From assembly GCA_900316995.1 (NCBI GenBank), contig ONEZ01000001.1:86252-150251 (forward strand): 64,000 nucleotides of DNA. The letters are read 5' to 3'. Positions 18,221 through 26,612 of the stretch are shown in pieces. The first letter of the stretch is position 1; each line of letters opens with the position of its first letter. This stretch comes from an uncultured Bacteroidales bacterium. Lineage in GTDB: Bacteria > Bacteroidota > Bacteroidia > Bacteroidales > Paludibacteraceae. Below the pieces are notes generated by a model, which worked only from the letters and a program-made list of their open reading frames with translations, made no database searches and was not told the DNA's origin. A program made the translations under genes and the position numbers.

Positions 18221-19873
18221 ATGTTAAAACATCTTCACATTGAGAACTATGTTCTCATTAAAAGTCTGGACCTTGATTTTAGGCAAGGTTTCTCTGTTGT
18301 CACAGGACAGACTGGAGCTGGAAAGTCCATTATTCTGGGGGCGTTAAACCTGGCGCTTGGTGCCAAGGCAGACACTAAATCAATCTCTGAAGGAGAGAGG
18401 AAGTGCATAATAGAAGCAGAGTTTGATATTAAAGGATATGGTCTGGAGGAGTTTTTTGAGAATAATGACATTGACTACAGCAATAACTGCATAATACGCC
18501 GTGAACTTACTGACACAGGCAAATCACGCTCTTTTTTGAATGACACGCCTGTGCTTGTATCTGTACTGAAACAATTAGGAGTAAGGCTTATTGACATACA
18601 CTCCCAGCACAGCACCCTACTGCTTGAAAACAATACATTCCAGCTTGGCATAGTGGATAGCGTGGCAGGCAATGCCGATGCAATGGAGCGTTACAAGTCA
18701 CAGTATGAGTACTACCAAAGTGTCTGCCGATCACTTATAGAAAAGAGCGACGATGCTGCAAATGCAAAGAGCAACGCAGACTACATAAAGTTCCAGTATG
18801 ACCAGCTTAAGGAGTGCAACCTTAGAGAGGGTGAGCAGCAGGAGTTAGAGGGAAGGATAAACACATTAGAGCACGTTTCAGACATAAAAGAGAGCCTTGA
18901 ACGCTCCATAAACGCACTTGATTCTGATGGAGGCATACTCTCAGCCATGCACACTCTGCAATCTTCGCTTGAGGAGATTGAGGCTTTTGGCAATAGTTTT
19001 GAGGAACTGCTGCACAGGGTTACATCGTGCCAGATAGAGCTTAAGGATATATATGAGGAGATAGAGCGCAAGAACAACGATGTGGAGATGGACCCATCTG
19101 AACTGGAAGCCATGCAGGAACGAATGAGCCTTATCTACACACTGTTGCAAAAGCACAAGGTACGCACCGTGGAGGAGCTTATTGAGATACGTGACTCTCT
19201 GGCACTGCAACTTGGACAAATTGACAACTACGATGAGGAGATAGAGGTTCTTACAAAGGAGAAAAGCGCAATTTATGAGGAGCTTACCAAGCTTGCTGCA
19301 GAAATATCAAAGAAAAGAGCCTCCGTTACATCTGCCATTGAAAAACAGGTCATGGAGAGTCTTGCAGCACTTGGCATGCCAAACTCGGTGTTCAAGGTGG
19401 AAATAACACCAACCGCCGATATAACCCCTACAGGCACAGACGTAGTTCAATTCCTTATATCTTCAAACAAGACCAAACCACAACCTATACAAAACTCAGC
19501 ATCGGGCGGAGAGATTTCACGTGTAATGCTTAGCCTCAAGGCCATAATAGCCTCAAACAGCAACCTGCCTACGTTGGTGTTTGATGAGATTGACACAGGC
19601 GTTTCAGGTATGGTGGCATCACAGATGGGAGCCATACTGAAAAAAATGTCTGTGGGGATGCAGGTTATATGCATAACCCACCTGCCACAGGTTGCAGCTA
19701 AGGGAGAATATCATTACAAGGTGTTTAAAAATGAGAACACCAACCCAGTGCAAACATACGTCACACTTCTTGACGCAGATGAAAGGGTTGGTGAGATAGC
19801 TGCAATGCTCAGCGGTGAAGGAATCACAGAGGCCGCAATTAACAACGCTAAAGAGTTAATCGGCTCACACTAA
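18221..19873 (+). CDS. recN: DNA repair protein RecN
   Basis: The 550-residue SMC-like ATPase acts in double-strand break repair. Walker A is GQTGAGKS (about residue 29), the signature is SGGEISRVMLSLK (about 427), and Walker B is LVFDEIDTGVSG (about 450). A coiled coil with hinge occupies about residues 160-370. ITHLPQVAAKG near the end is typical. The TAA stop is the first part of the TAACTGT that begins the large 7-mer array. Confidence 0.96.
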   Translation: MLKHLHIENYVLIKSLDLDFRQGFSVVTGQTGAGKSIILGALNLALGAKADTKSISEGERKCIIEAEFDIKGYGLEEFFENNDIDYSNNCIIRRELTDTGKSRSFLNDTPVLVSVLKQLGVRLIDIHSQHSTLLLENNTFQLGIVDSVAGNADAMERYKSQYEYYQSVCRSLIEKSDDAANAKSNADYIKFQYDQLKECNLREGEQQELEGRINTLEHVSDIKESLERSINALDSDGGILSAMHTLQSSLEEIEAFGNSFEELLHRVTSCQIELKDIYEEIERKNNDVEMDPSELEAMQERMSLIYTLLQKHKVRTVEELIEIRDSLALQLGQIDNYDEEIEVLTKEKSAIYEELTKLAAEISKKRASVTSAIEKQVMESLAALGMPNSVFKVEITPTADITPTGTDVVQFLISSNKTKPQPIQNSASGGEISRVMLSLKAIIASNSNLPTLVFDEIDTGVSGMVASQMGAILKKMSVGMQVICITHLPQVAAKGEYHYKVFKNENTNPVQTYVTLLDADERVGEIAAMLSGEGITEAAINNAKELIGSH

Positions 19874-19953
19874 CTGTCTATTATCAACTGTCAATTGTCA
19901 ACTGTCAACTGTCAACTGTCAACTGTCAACTGTCAACTGTCAACTGTCAACTG
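19871..19953 (+). repeat. Large 7-mer array filling the recN-panB gap
   Basis: TAACTGT at the recN stop, a six-base break, then ten 7-bp units from 19884 to 19953; nine are exactly TCAACTG and one is TCAATTG. The array ends one base before the stop codon of convergent panB (19955-19957). The forward strand of the perfect repeat has no stop in any frame, while the reverse strand has TGA every 21 bases in each frame. Confidence 0.96.
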
Positions 19954-19954
19954 A

Positions 19955-20776
19955 CTAGTACTGTTCCTGCTCATTAGGGAAGTCACGGCTCTTGACATCA
20001 CTGACGTAATGCTTTACCGCATCCGTTATAACATCACCTATGTTAGCGTATCTACGTAGGAATCTTGGTGAGAAGCCCTGTGTTATACCTGTCATATCAT
20101 GGAACACAAGCACCTGGCCGTCAACGCCGCCACCTGCGCCTATTCCTATCACAGGTATCCTAAGCTCTTTTGCAACCTTTTCTGCTAATGCAGCAGGGAT
20201 TTTCTCAAGAACTATGGCATAGCAACCTGCATCCTCAAGCAATTTGGCATCGCTGAGCAGTTTCTCAGCCTCCGCCTCCTCTTTTGCCCTCACATTGTAT
20301 GTACCGTACTTGTTTATTGACTGAGGCATCAAGCCCAAATGCCCCATAACAGGAATGCCAGCGGCTATAATTTTTCTAATATCTTCAATAACCTCAAGTC
20401 CGCCCTCTATCTTTAGAGAGTCAGCTCCTGTCTCTTTCATAATTTTAATAGCTGCCTCAAGACTCATCTTAGGATTACCGGAGCATGTGCCAAACGGCAT
20501 ATCCACTACCACAAGAGCACGCTTTGCAGCCTTAGCCACACCCTTGGCAAGAAATATCATTTCTTCAAGAGTTATTGGCAAGGTGGTGACATTACCGCAT
20601 ACCACATTAGATGCTGAATCACCAACAAGAATAACATCACAGCCAGCCCCGTCAACAAGGGTTGCAATTGAATAGTCGTATGATGTTAACATACTGATTT
20701 TCTCACCTCTCATCTTCATTTCAAGCAAACGGTGAGTTGTTACTTTACGCTGATCTTCACTTTGATGTACTGACAT
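19955..20776 (-). CDS. panB: 3-methyl-2-oxobutanoate hydroxymethyltransferase
   Basis: The 273-residue enzyme makes ketopantoate for pantothenate and CoA. Family motifs are TSYDYSIATLVD, LVGDSASNV, VVDMPFGT and GADSLKIEGG, with GIGAGGGVDGQVLV near residue 210. Length fits PanB. It is convergent with recN and lies 36 bases downstream of a glycosyltransferase gene, with which it may be co-transcribed. Confidence 0.95.
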   Translation of the reverse strand: MSVHQSEDQRKVTTHRLLEMKMRGEKISMLTSYDYSIATLVDGAGCDVILVGDSASNVVCGNVTTLPITLEEMIFLAKGVAKAAKRALVVVDMPFGTCSGNPKMSLEAAIKIMKETGADSLKIEGGLEVIEDIRKIIAAGIPVMGHLGLMPQSINKYGTYNVRAKEEAEAEKLLSDAKLLEDAGCYAIVLEKIPAALAEKVAKELRIPVIGIGAGGGVDGQVLVFHDMTGITQGFSPRFLRRYANIGDVITDAVKHYVSDVKSRDFPNEQEQY

Positions 20777-20812
20777 GATAATTATTATAAGTTTATAAGT
20801 TATATATCTGAG

Positions 20813-21829
20813 TTATACGCCCTTAATGGTACGTCTGTGCAATATGAAATACTCAAACACTATACTACCCTTGTAGGCGGACGGAATTGACTTTGCAATA
20901 GACACCTCCAGATTAGCTTTACGTTTAGCCTTGAAACGTGATTTCATCTTAATAAAATCCCATCTGGCACGCCTGACTGCACCGGCATTTGCATAATCAC
21001 CTTTGAAAAGAAATACAAGAGCCGCCAGATAATCCATAAAAAAACGTATTATAGCTATAGGTATAAGATGTTTGGGTTTTAGATTCTTATACAGCATAAG
21101 AAGATTGTTGCGGAAGTTAAGGTATGTTTTCTGCGGGTTATCATAACTGAGCGTGCCTCCACCCAGATGATATACCACACTGCTTGGCACCACTCCAACC
21201 TTACGTCCGCGGGCGTTAAAACGGAAACAGAGGTCTATCTCTTCCTGATGTGCAAAAAAATCTGCGTCAAAGCCACCGTAGTCTATGAAATCATTGCGTC
21301 TTACAAGCATACACGCCCCCGATGCCCAGAACACATACTTTTCAGTGTCATACTGCCCGAAGTCTGTCTCTGTGTAATCCATTATCCTTCCACGGCAAAA
21401 CGGATAGCCAAGCACATCTATAAGCCCGCCTGCCGCTCCGGCCTTCTCAAAACGGCTACGGTCTGTAAGCTGCAAAATCTTAGGCTGGCACGCCGCCACT
21501 TTGGAATTAGTATCCATATATTTTACAAGAGGCTCTAAAAAGCCGTCTGTAACCTCCACATCGCTGTTAAGAATAAGAACAAACTCTGTAGATGCACGTT
21601 TAATGGCTATATTGTAGCCCTCGGCAAAACCATAGTTCTTTTGAAAACTATATATCTCCACATCAGGCCAAGACTCCTTTAGATACTCAACACTGCCATC
21701 AGACGATGCGTTATCCGCCACAATGACCTGAGCCATATCCTTGGAGACAGACTTAAACAAAACAGGCAGAAACTTCTCAAGGTAGCCTCTGCCATTATAA
21801 TTTAGTATTATGATTGAAACCCGTACCAC
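20813..21829 (-). CDS. Glycosyltransferase family 2, WbbL-like
   Basis: The 338-residue protein has the GT2 opening VSIIILNYNGRGYL, ADNASSDGS, the DxD-type LILNSDVEV and SGACMLVRR, all as in rhamnosyltransferase-like enzymes for surface polysaccharide. The start is GTG at 21829. A hydrophobic stretch near residues 255-275 may contact the membrane. Sugar donor and acceptor are not known. Confidence 0.88.
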   Translation of the reverse strand: MVRVSIIILNYNGRGYLEKFLPVLFKSVSKDMAQVIVADNASSDGSVEYLKESWPDVEIYSFQKNYGFAEGYNIAIKRASTEFVLILNSDVEVTDGFLEPLVKYMDTNSKVAACQPKILQLTDRSRFEKAGAAGGLIDVLGYPFCRGRIMDYTETDFGQYDTEKYVFWASGACMLVRRNDFIDYGGFDADFFAHQEEIDLCFRFNARGRKVGVVPSSVVYHLGGGTLSYDNPQKTYLNFRNNLLMLYKNLKPKHLIPIAIIRFFMDYLAALVFLFKGDYANAGAVRRARWDFIKMKSRFKAKRKANLEVSIAKSIPSAYKGSIVFEYFILHRRTIKGV

Positions 21830-21837
21830 CCCACACG

Positions 21838-22128
21838 TTAGTTGTCAGCCGCAAGACTCTCAAAGTATTTGGCCTCAGCATCCATAAGGTAATCCAGGTT
21901 GTCTGCCGTAATAGATGTAACCTCATCTTTGGCAGCCTCAGCCAAGAATTTCTTTTTGAACTCATCGGGGTCAATCACACACTTGTCATCAAGTATGTAC
22001 ATGATGTCAAGAAAGTACTGAATGTCATCATCAGTGAACATCTGCTTAGCCTCATCAGGCAGATTAACCTGAATGAATTTTATGGCATCATCATCGTCGT
22101 ATGCATCAAGCACCTTATCAATATCCAT
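21838..22128 (-). CDS. Small acidic hypothetical protein
   Basis: The 96-residue protein is rich in Asp and Glu and starts MDIDKVLDAYDDDDAIK. No signal peptide, membrane segment or metal-binding Cys is seen; it looks like a soluble helical protein. It ends eight bases before the glycosyltransferase start, which suggests one operon. I do not recognise a function. Confidence 0.7.
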   Translation of the reverse strand: MDIDKVLDAYDDDDAIKFIQVNLPDEAKQMFTDDDIQYFLDIMYILDDKCVIDPDEFKKKFLAEAAKDEVTSITADNLDYLMDAEAKYFESLAADN

Positions 22129-22201
22129 AGTCTTAATAATATGTGGCCACTAAAGTAGTCAATTTTACTGAAACAGCACTAATTTTCCAGAAATAAATTT
22201 G

Positions 22202-24889
22202 TTATCTCTTAATGAAACGCTTAACATTGGCGCCATCTGTTACAATATAGATACCAGATGTAAGATTTGAAACATCTATGGTCTCAATTGTCTGTTCCAT
22301 CTTAACTTGTTTCACAACCTGACCTGTAAGGTTCATTATGGTAATACTCTCCTTAGGCAGGTAAGATGACGTAATGGTAAGTTTCTCATCAGCCGGGCTT
22401 GGGAACACGCTAAATTCTGCATTGGCAGCCAAGGTCTCAACATCAACAGCACAGTTGTCAAAATCACCCTCTGTAGTGCCAAGTATAACATTACCGCAAA
22501 TATAAGCAACACCCTCCAAGCACTTAGAAGAAGATGTAACCTTAAAAGAACCTGTTACTGATATATCAGGTGCGGTTGCATTACCCTTTCCGTTCTCTAC
22601 CAGAAGCTCCTTGATTGTCACATTGCCAGATATTACAGGACGCACATCACCGTTATCAGGTATCACAACCTTGGAGTTTGCAGTTGGAGTCATACCCTGC
22701 TCCCAGTTACCGCAATCAGTCCAGTCAGTGGTGCCCATCTTACCAGTCCATACGCTTGCACGTGTATCAGCCTTATCATTCATAGTGTTTGTAACCGTGG
22801 CAGGAGCCTCATACGATGCTCTCACCCAGCACTTCTGACCTATGTTCTCTGCAGAATTGTTCCAAACTTTCATTGCCACCCAACCAGAAACCGCAGGAGT
22901 GTAGTTTACAGTGACATCGGAGGTGCCGTTTGCCTTTGCAAGCAGGTTTCCGTCAAGGTCATAAAGCGCCAGAGTAATGTCATTACCATTGTTTGCAGGG
23001 TGCATTATAGCAGTTATTTTCTTCCCCGATGCGGCATAAATCTTACCCACAAGACGCTGAGCGCAAGACTTGGCAGGCAACTGACCTCCCTGGCCCAGAG
23101 ATTTGCAGTGACTGTCACCCAAGTCATCAGCCATCTCCCACTCCTGAACAGTGGTATGACTGCGGTACGGAGTGTAGCCACCGGCACCTTCCGGCGCCCA
23201 TACGGCAATACCCTTACCTTCGCCATCTACAGGATGAACCCAAAGTTCCACCCAACCGTCATCATTTACAACAGGATTACCTCCTGCATTACCCGTATAA
23301 TCCTTAAGCTTGACATTTTTTCCTATATCTGTAGGAACACATTTATTATGCCAATTGTTGCTACCATCATCTGTAATGGCTATAAGCGCTCTGCCTGAAC
23401 GTTCAATAATAAGCAAGTCCTCATCCTGGTAGCGCACCTTATAGTCCCCCCACTTGTAGTTCAAGTTCTGGTGGCACCATATAAGATTAACCAACGCATT
23501 ACGTACAGGAAGTTCTGTCTTATTTGCAGGATGATGAGTCCAACGGTTGGAGTTGTTAAGATTAAACAAATCCTCCATATACACACAGAGGTTACCATCC
23601 AATGCTGACAGAATAGCGTAAGCCATAGGCATACGCCAGTTATTTGGATGAACCGGACCGCCCATATCACTGCCCCACTTGTCATCTATATAGTTTCCTT
23701 TATCATCAAGCGTAGGACGGAAGTTATCATGGCTGTTTATGTAGTTTGTGGAACGGTGTATCTTATGGCCGTCACCGTAAACGGCGTATCGCATATTCAG
23801 CTGACTATTAACCACAGCACCTATATTGCCATATCCGTTGCCGTCAGCAACATCTTTGACTCCTGAGTGAAGAGGAACATCAAACGCACCCATAAGGAAC
23901 TCACTGCCACCATTTGCATATTGCACAGCTGCGGTGTAACCGTCTATTTGGTCTTTACCTCCTATAAACTCACCTATGTTGAACATATCCTCGCCGCCGT
24001 TGCACCAGTCAGACATTCCGTACTTCAAGTTCCAGCTTATATCCTGCTGAACCCATTCAGGGAAGTGCTTTACAGCATCCCAGCGGAATCCGTCCACTCC
24101 AGTCTGTTTTTTCAGCCACTTAGCCCAGTCTCTGGCATTATTCAGCATATAATTCTTACCCTGCGCAGGGTTATATGTGGCATTTGAACTTTGACCGTAT
24201 GCACCTTCATAGAAACAGTTGTCAGGGCCCCACCATGCAGAGCACCAATCTCCGTCATTGCAATTATGACCCTCATTGGGGTGGAAATTCTCCCAGTTCT
24301 TAGGCCAGCGTCCTTTACGGCTCAGATAATCACTTGCCCCACCATCTTTATATGGAGTCTCATAACATACATAGCGGAAATTTTTCCATTTATCATCCCA
24401 TGCGGCAGGATCCTGACCACCAGCACCGCCATCTTCGCCACCGGGGTCTGTGGTGTGATTAAGTACAGCATCACATATAACCTCAATACCATTTGCGTGC
24501 ATAACAGCTATCATACGCAACAAATCATCTTTTGTACCCATACGAGTGGCGTTTGCCGCCGCTCTTTTATCGGTTCTTCCCTTCTGATATTTATCTCCAA
24601 GGTCATAGTAATCAAATGGAGCATAGCCCACAGAGTTAGTGCCTGCGTTCTTACAGAAAGGAGGCACCCACACTGTGTTAATGCCTATCTCCTTCAAACG
24701 AGGAGCAAGCTCTGTAAGATAGTTTGCGTACGCATCATCAAAGTTCTGGTTATAATAATCCCACCAAAACGCCTGTAGCACAACACGTTTTTTATCATCG
24801 CCAGCGTATGATACTGAAACATAGCCAAGTAGCAATAGCAATAGCAGTAGAGATTTGAGGCATCTGCCTACGGAGGAGAAAGTTTTCAT
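22202..24889 (-). CDS. Secreted GH13 alpha-amylase with type IX sorting domain
   Basis: The 895-residue enzyme should hydrolyse starch-like alpha-1,4-glucans outside the cell. After a signal peptide (residues 1-29), the GH13 barrel shows all four conserved regions: DAVLNH (Asp140), GFRWDAVKH (nucleophile Asp271), IGEF (Glu307) and NSHDN (Asp388). A linker and beta-rich modules fill about 560-810. The last 80 residues (VFPSPADEKLTI to the GIYIV...FIKR end) are a C-terminal sorting domain of the type IX secretion system. It has its own promoter at 24914. Confidence 0.93.
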   Translation of the reverse strand: MKTFSSVGRCLKSLLLLLLLLGYVSVSYAGDDKKRVVLQAFWWDYYNQNFDDAYANYLTELAPRLKEIGINTVWVPPFCKNAGTNSVGYAPFDYYDLGDKYQKGRTDKRAAANATRMGTKDDLLRMIAVMHANGIEVICDAVLNHTTDPGGEDGGAGGQDPAAWDDKWKNFRYVCYETPYKDGGASDYLSRKGRWPKNWENFHPNEGHNCNDGDWCSAWWGPDNCFYEGAYGQSSNATYNPAQGKNYMLNNARDWAKWLKKQTGVDGFRWDAVKHFPEWVQQDISWNLKYGMSDWCNGGEDMFNIGEFIGGKDQIDGYTAAVQYANGGSEFLMGAFDVPLHSGVKDVADGNGYGNIGAVVNSQLNMRYAVYGDGHKIHRSTNYINSHDNFRPTLDDKGNYIDDKWGSDMGGPVHPNNWRMPMAYAILSALDGNLCVYMEDLFNLNNSNRWTHHPANKTELPVRNALVNLIWCHQNLNYKWGDYKVRYQDEDLLIIERSGRALIAITDDGSNNWHNKCVPTDIGKNVKLKDYTGNAGGNPVVNDDGWVELWVHPVDGEGKGIAVWAPEGAGGYTPYRSHTTVQEWEMADDLGDSHCKSLGQGGQLPAKSCAQRLVGKIYAASGKKITAIMHPANNGNDITLALYDLDGNLLAKANGTSDVTVNYTPAVSGWVAMKVWNNSAENIGQKCWVRASYEAPATVTNTMNDKADTRASVWTGKMGTTDWTDCGNWEQGMTPTANSKVVIPDNGDVRPVISGNVTIKELLVENGKGNATAPDISVTGSFKVTSSSKCLEGVAYICGNVILGTTEGDFDNCAVDVETLAANAEFSVFPSPADEKLTITSSYLPKESITIMNLTGQVVKQVKMEQTIETIDVSNLTSGIYIVTDGANVKRFIKR

Positions 24890-24913
24890 AGAATATTTTT
24901 AAGGTTGTAGCCA

Positions 24914-24945
24914 CAAAGATAACACTTCTGAAAGAAAAATGCAAA
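24914..24945 (-). promoter_or_regulatory. Promoter of the amylase gene
   Basis: On the minus strand TTTG (24942-24945) and TATCTTTG (24914-24921) are 20 bases apart, an excellent match to the Bacteroidota -33/-7 consensus, 25 bases upstream of the ATG. Confidence 0.75.
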
Positions 24946-24950
24946 AAAAG

Positions 24951-26417
24951 TCACAGTTTCACGCTGTAGGTACGGTTTTTGTTTGCTCCAGATGCCTCTA
25001 CAACACCCTTTTTTAGCAGTTCATAAAGATGTTTTTTTACTCCCGATGTGGTAAGCCCTGCATATTCAGCAATATGCACAGTGCGGGAGTTTGGATTATG
25101 ACGCAAAAAATCCATAATAAGTTCAGACTTACCCTTCTTCCTATTAGCCATGTCATATTTAGGAACCTGTTCAGCCACAATGTCAGATGGCCTTAGCATC
25201 ATGGTTAAAGTGGTTCTATCGGGGTTTTGAGTAATATTATACTGTGGTATGGAACTAAATTCATTCTCCCATGCGCTCATAAAGCCTGGGATACCAGTTC
25301 CCGCACGTTCACCAATTCCAATTAAAGAGAACATCTTCATAACAGTTCCGTTTCGTGGATCAGAAACGCCACCCTCAAGTGCAGTTTCAAGCCCGATGCG
25401 CATATCGCCAGGGTTGGCAATGGTTATTGACTCTTCACCCTTTCTAACAACAATTCCCTGCCTGCCATAATAATCTGCATTAACAACAGCATTAAGCAGT
25501 GCCTCCCTAACCGCCAAGTGTGTAGGAGTCTCATCAATACGGGTAAGCCCATCAGTTCTAAAAGGAACCTTAAAATCTTCTGTCAGCTTTCTGTACGCCT
25601 TAAAATAGAACTCAAATATATTGCCACTCCACTCCCCAGACGACGATACAAAACGGTCATTCCACCTCATAAAACCCATACTGTTTTCTTGATAATCAAG
25701 AAAATACATAGGAAACTCTGTGGTAATATCCGGCTCCGTCCCAAACATTAAAAGGCCAGCCATTGTAGGGTGAAATCCCATATCATCAGAGCTAAGTCCC
25801 ATAGCTCCAATCCTACGCAAAAATAGCTCGTCATCTATATTGTTCCATGCGTGCTTAGGATGAACAGACAAAAAACGGTTCCTGTAGTGACGCAAGCTGT
25901 CGGCATCAAAAACAGACGAGTCAAAGCGTTCAATTACACGCATATCCATAGGCTCCAGCGATGCATCCCTATACATGGCTGTAATCTGTTCCTTAGTGCA
26001 GTGGAAGTCACCATCGCCGTTACGCCTATAGGTGCCGCTCGCAGGATTCTGCCCCACATACACCGGACGCATGGAGCGTTCCGCCCTTGGAACCTCAATA
26101 ACAATAATGCTCTTACCATCCACCACCTCCACTCTAACCATTTGATTGGTAAGAATATTGACGCTCACCTTCTGAGTATTGTTTACGCCATTCCAAAAAT
26201 CCTTAACAATCTTATCAGCATTTTCAACCCCCTTTACGTTCAGAGAACCATCTGAGCGTTCCATTACGCCCAACAGAATAACGCCGCCATCGCTGTTAGC
26301 AAAAGCGGAATAGCTCTCCCAAACACTGGCGGGCAAACCTCCCTGTGATAGTTTACACTCCACGCATGCGCTCTCACGCAGCACACCACGGGTCAATAAA
26401 TCAATATCAAATCTCAT
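24951..26417 (-). CDS. AlbA_2/Schlafen-type ATPase-like regulator
   Basis: The 488-residue protein has an N-terminal AlbA_2 (Schlafen-like) domain with ESACVECKLSQGG and FANSDGGVILLGV. A divergent HATPase-type domain follows (about 290-400; REALLNAVVNADYYGR, ANPGDMRIG, GIGERAGTGIPG). It ends in a winged helix of about 60 residues (HIAEYAGLTTSGVKKHLYELL). Such proteins are often called RecG-like regulators and occur in defence regions. It lies divergent from the restriction-modification gene, with repeats in the shared upstream DNA suggesting autoregulation. Its target is unknown. Confidence 0.85.
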   Translation of the reverse strand: MRFDIDLLTRGVLRESACVECKLSQGGLPASVWESYSAFANSDGGVILLGVMERSDGSLNVKGVENADKIVKDFWNGVNNTQKVSVNILTNQMVRVEVVDGKSIIVIEVPRAERSMRPVYVGQNPASGTYRRNGDGDFHCTKEQITAMYRDASLEPMDMRVIERFDSSVFDADSLRHYRNRFLSVHPKHAWNNIDDELFLRRIGAMGLSSDDMGFHPTMAGLLMFGTEPDITTEFPMYFLDYQENSMGFMRWNDRFVSSSGEWSGNIFEFYFKAYRKLTEDFKVPFRTDGLTRIDETPTHLAVREALLNAVVNADYYGRQGIVVRKGEESITIANPGDMRIGLETALEGGVSDPRNGTVMKMFSLIGIGERAGTGIPGFMSAWENEFSSIPQYNITQNPDRTTLTMMLRPSDIVAEQVPKYDMANRKKGKSELIMDFLRHNPNSRTVHIAEYAGLTTSGVKKHLYELLKKGVVEASGANKNRTYSVKL

Positions 26418-26504
26418 AAAGTAACGGTATTTACCTGCAAAGATACAAAATATTTTAATTTATCGTTACTTTATCGTCACTTTTATTTGATTTATCGTCA
26501 CTTT
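26418..26504. promoter_or_regulatory. Iterated operator-like repeats and promoter of the AlbA_2 gene
   Basis: Three direct copies of the 12-mer TATCGTYACTTT (26461-26472, 26472-26483, 26493-26504) start 11 and 21 bases apart, about one and two helix turns. A fourth, inverted copy AAAGTAACGGTA touches the start codon (26418-26429). A minus-strand -7 element TATCTTTG lies at 26438-26445 between them. This layout suggests a repressor site array. Confidence 0.65.
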
Positions 26505-26612
26505 AGTATCTAACACACTTAACATAGAACCTTTTGAGACACTAACCTAAAGACAAATTAATACACATATCAAAAAAAAACAGTAACTTTACAACTTGAT
26601 AATATTATAAGT

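Noticed and set aside
19884-19953. CRISPR array
   Set aside because: Units are 7 bp and directly adjacent with no spacers, and no cas genes are present.
24191-24778. Plus-strand open frame of 195 residues inside the amylase gene
   Set aside because: Antisense to the conserved GH13 catalytic domain, with no start signal or family likeness.
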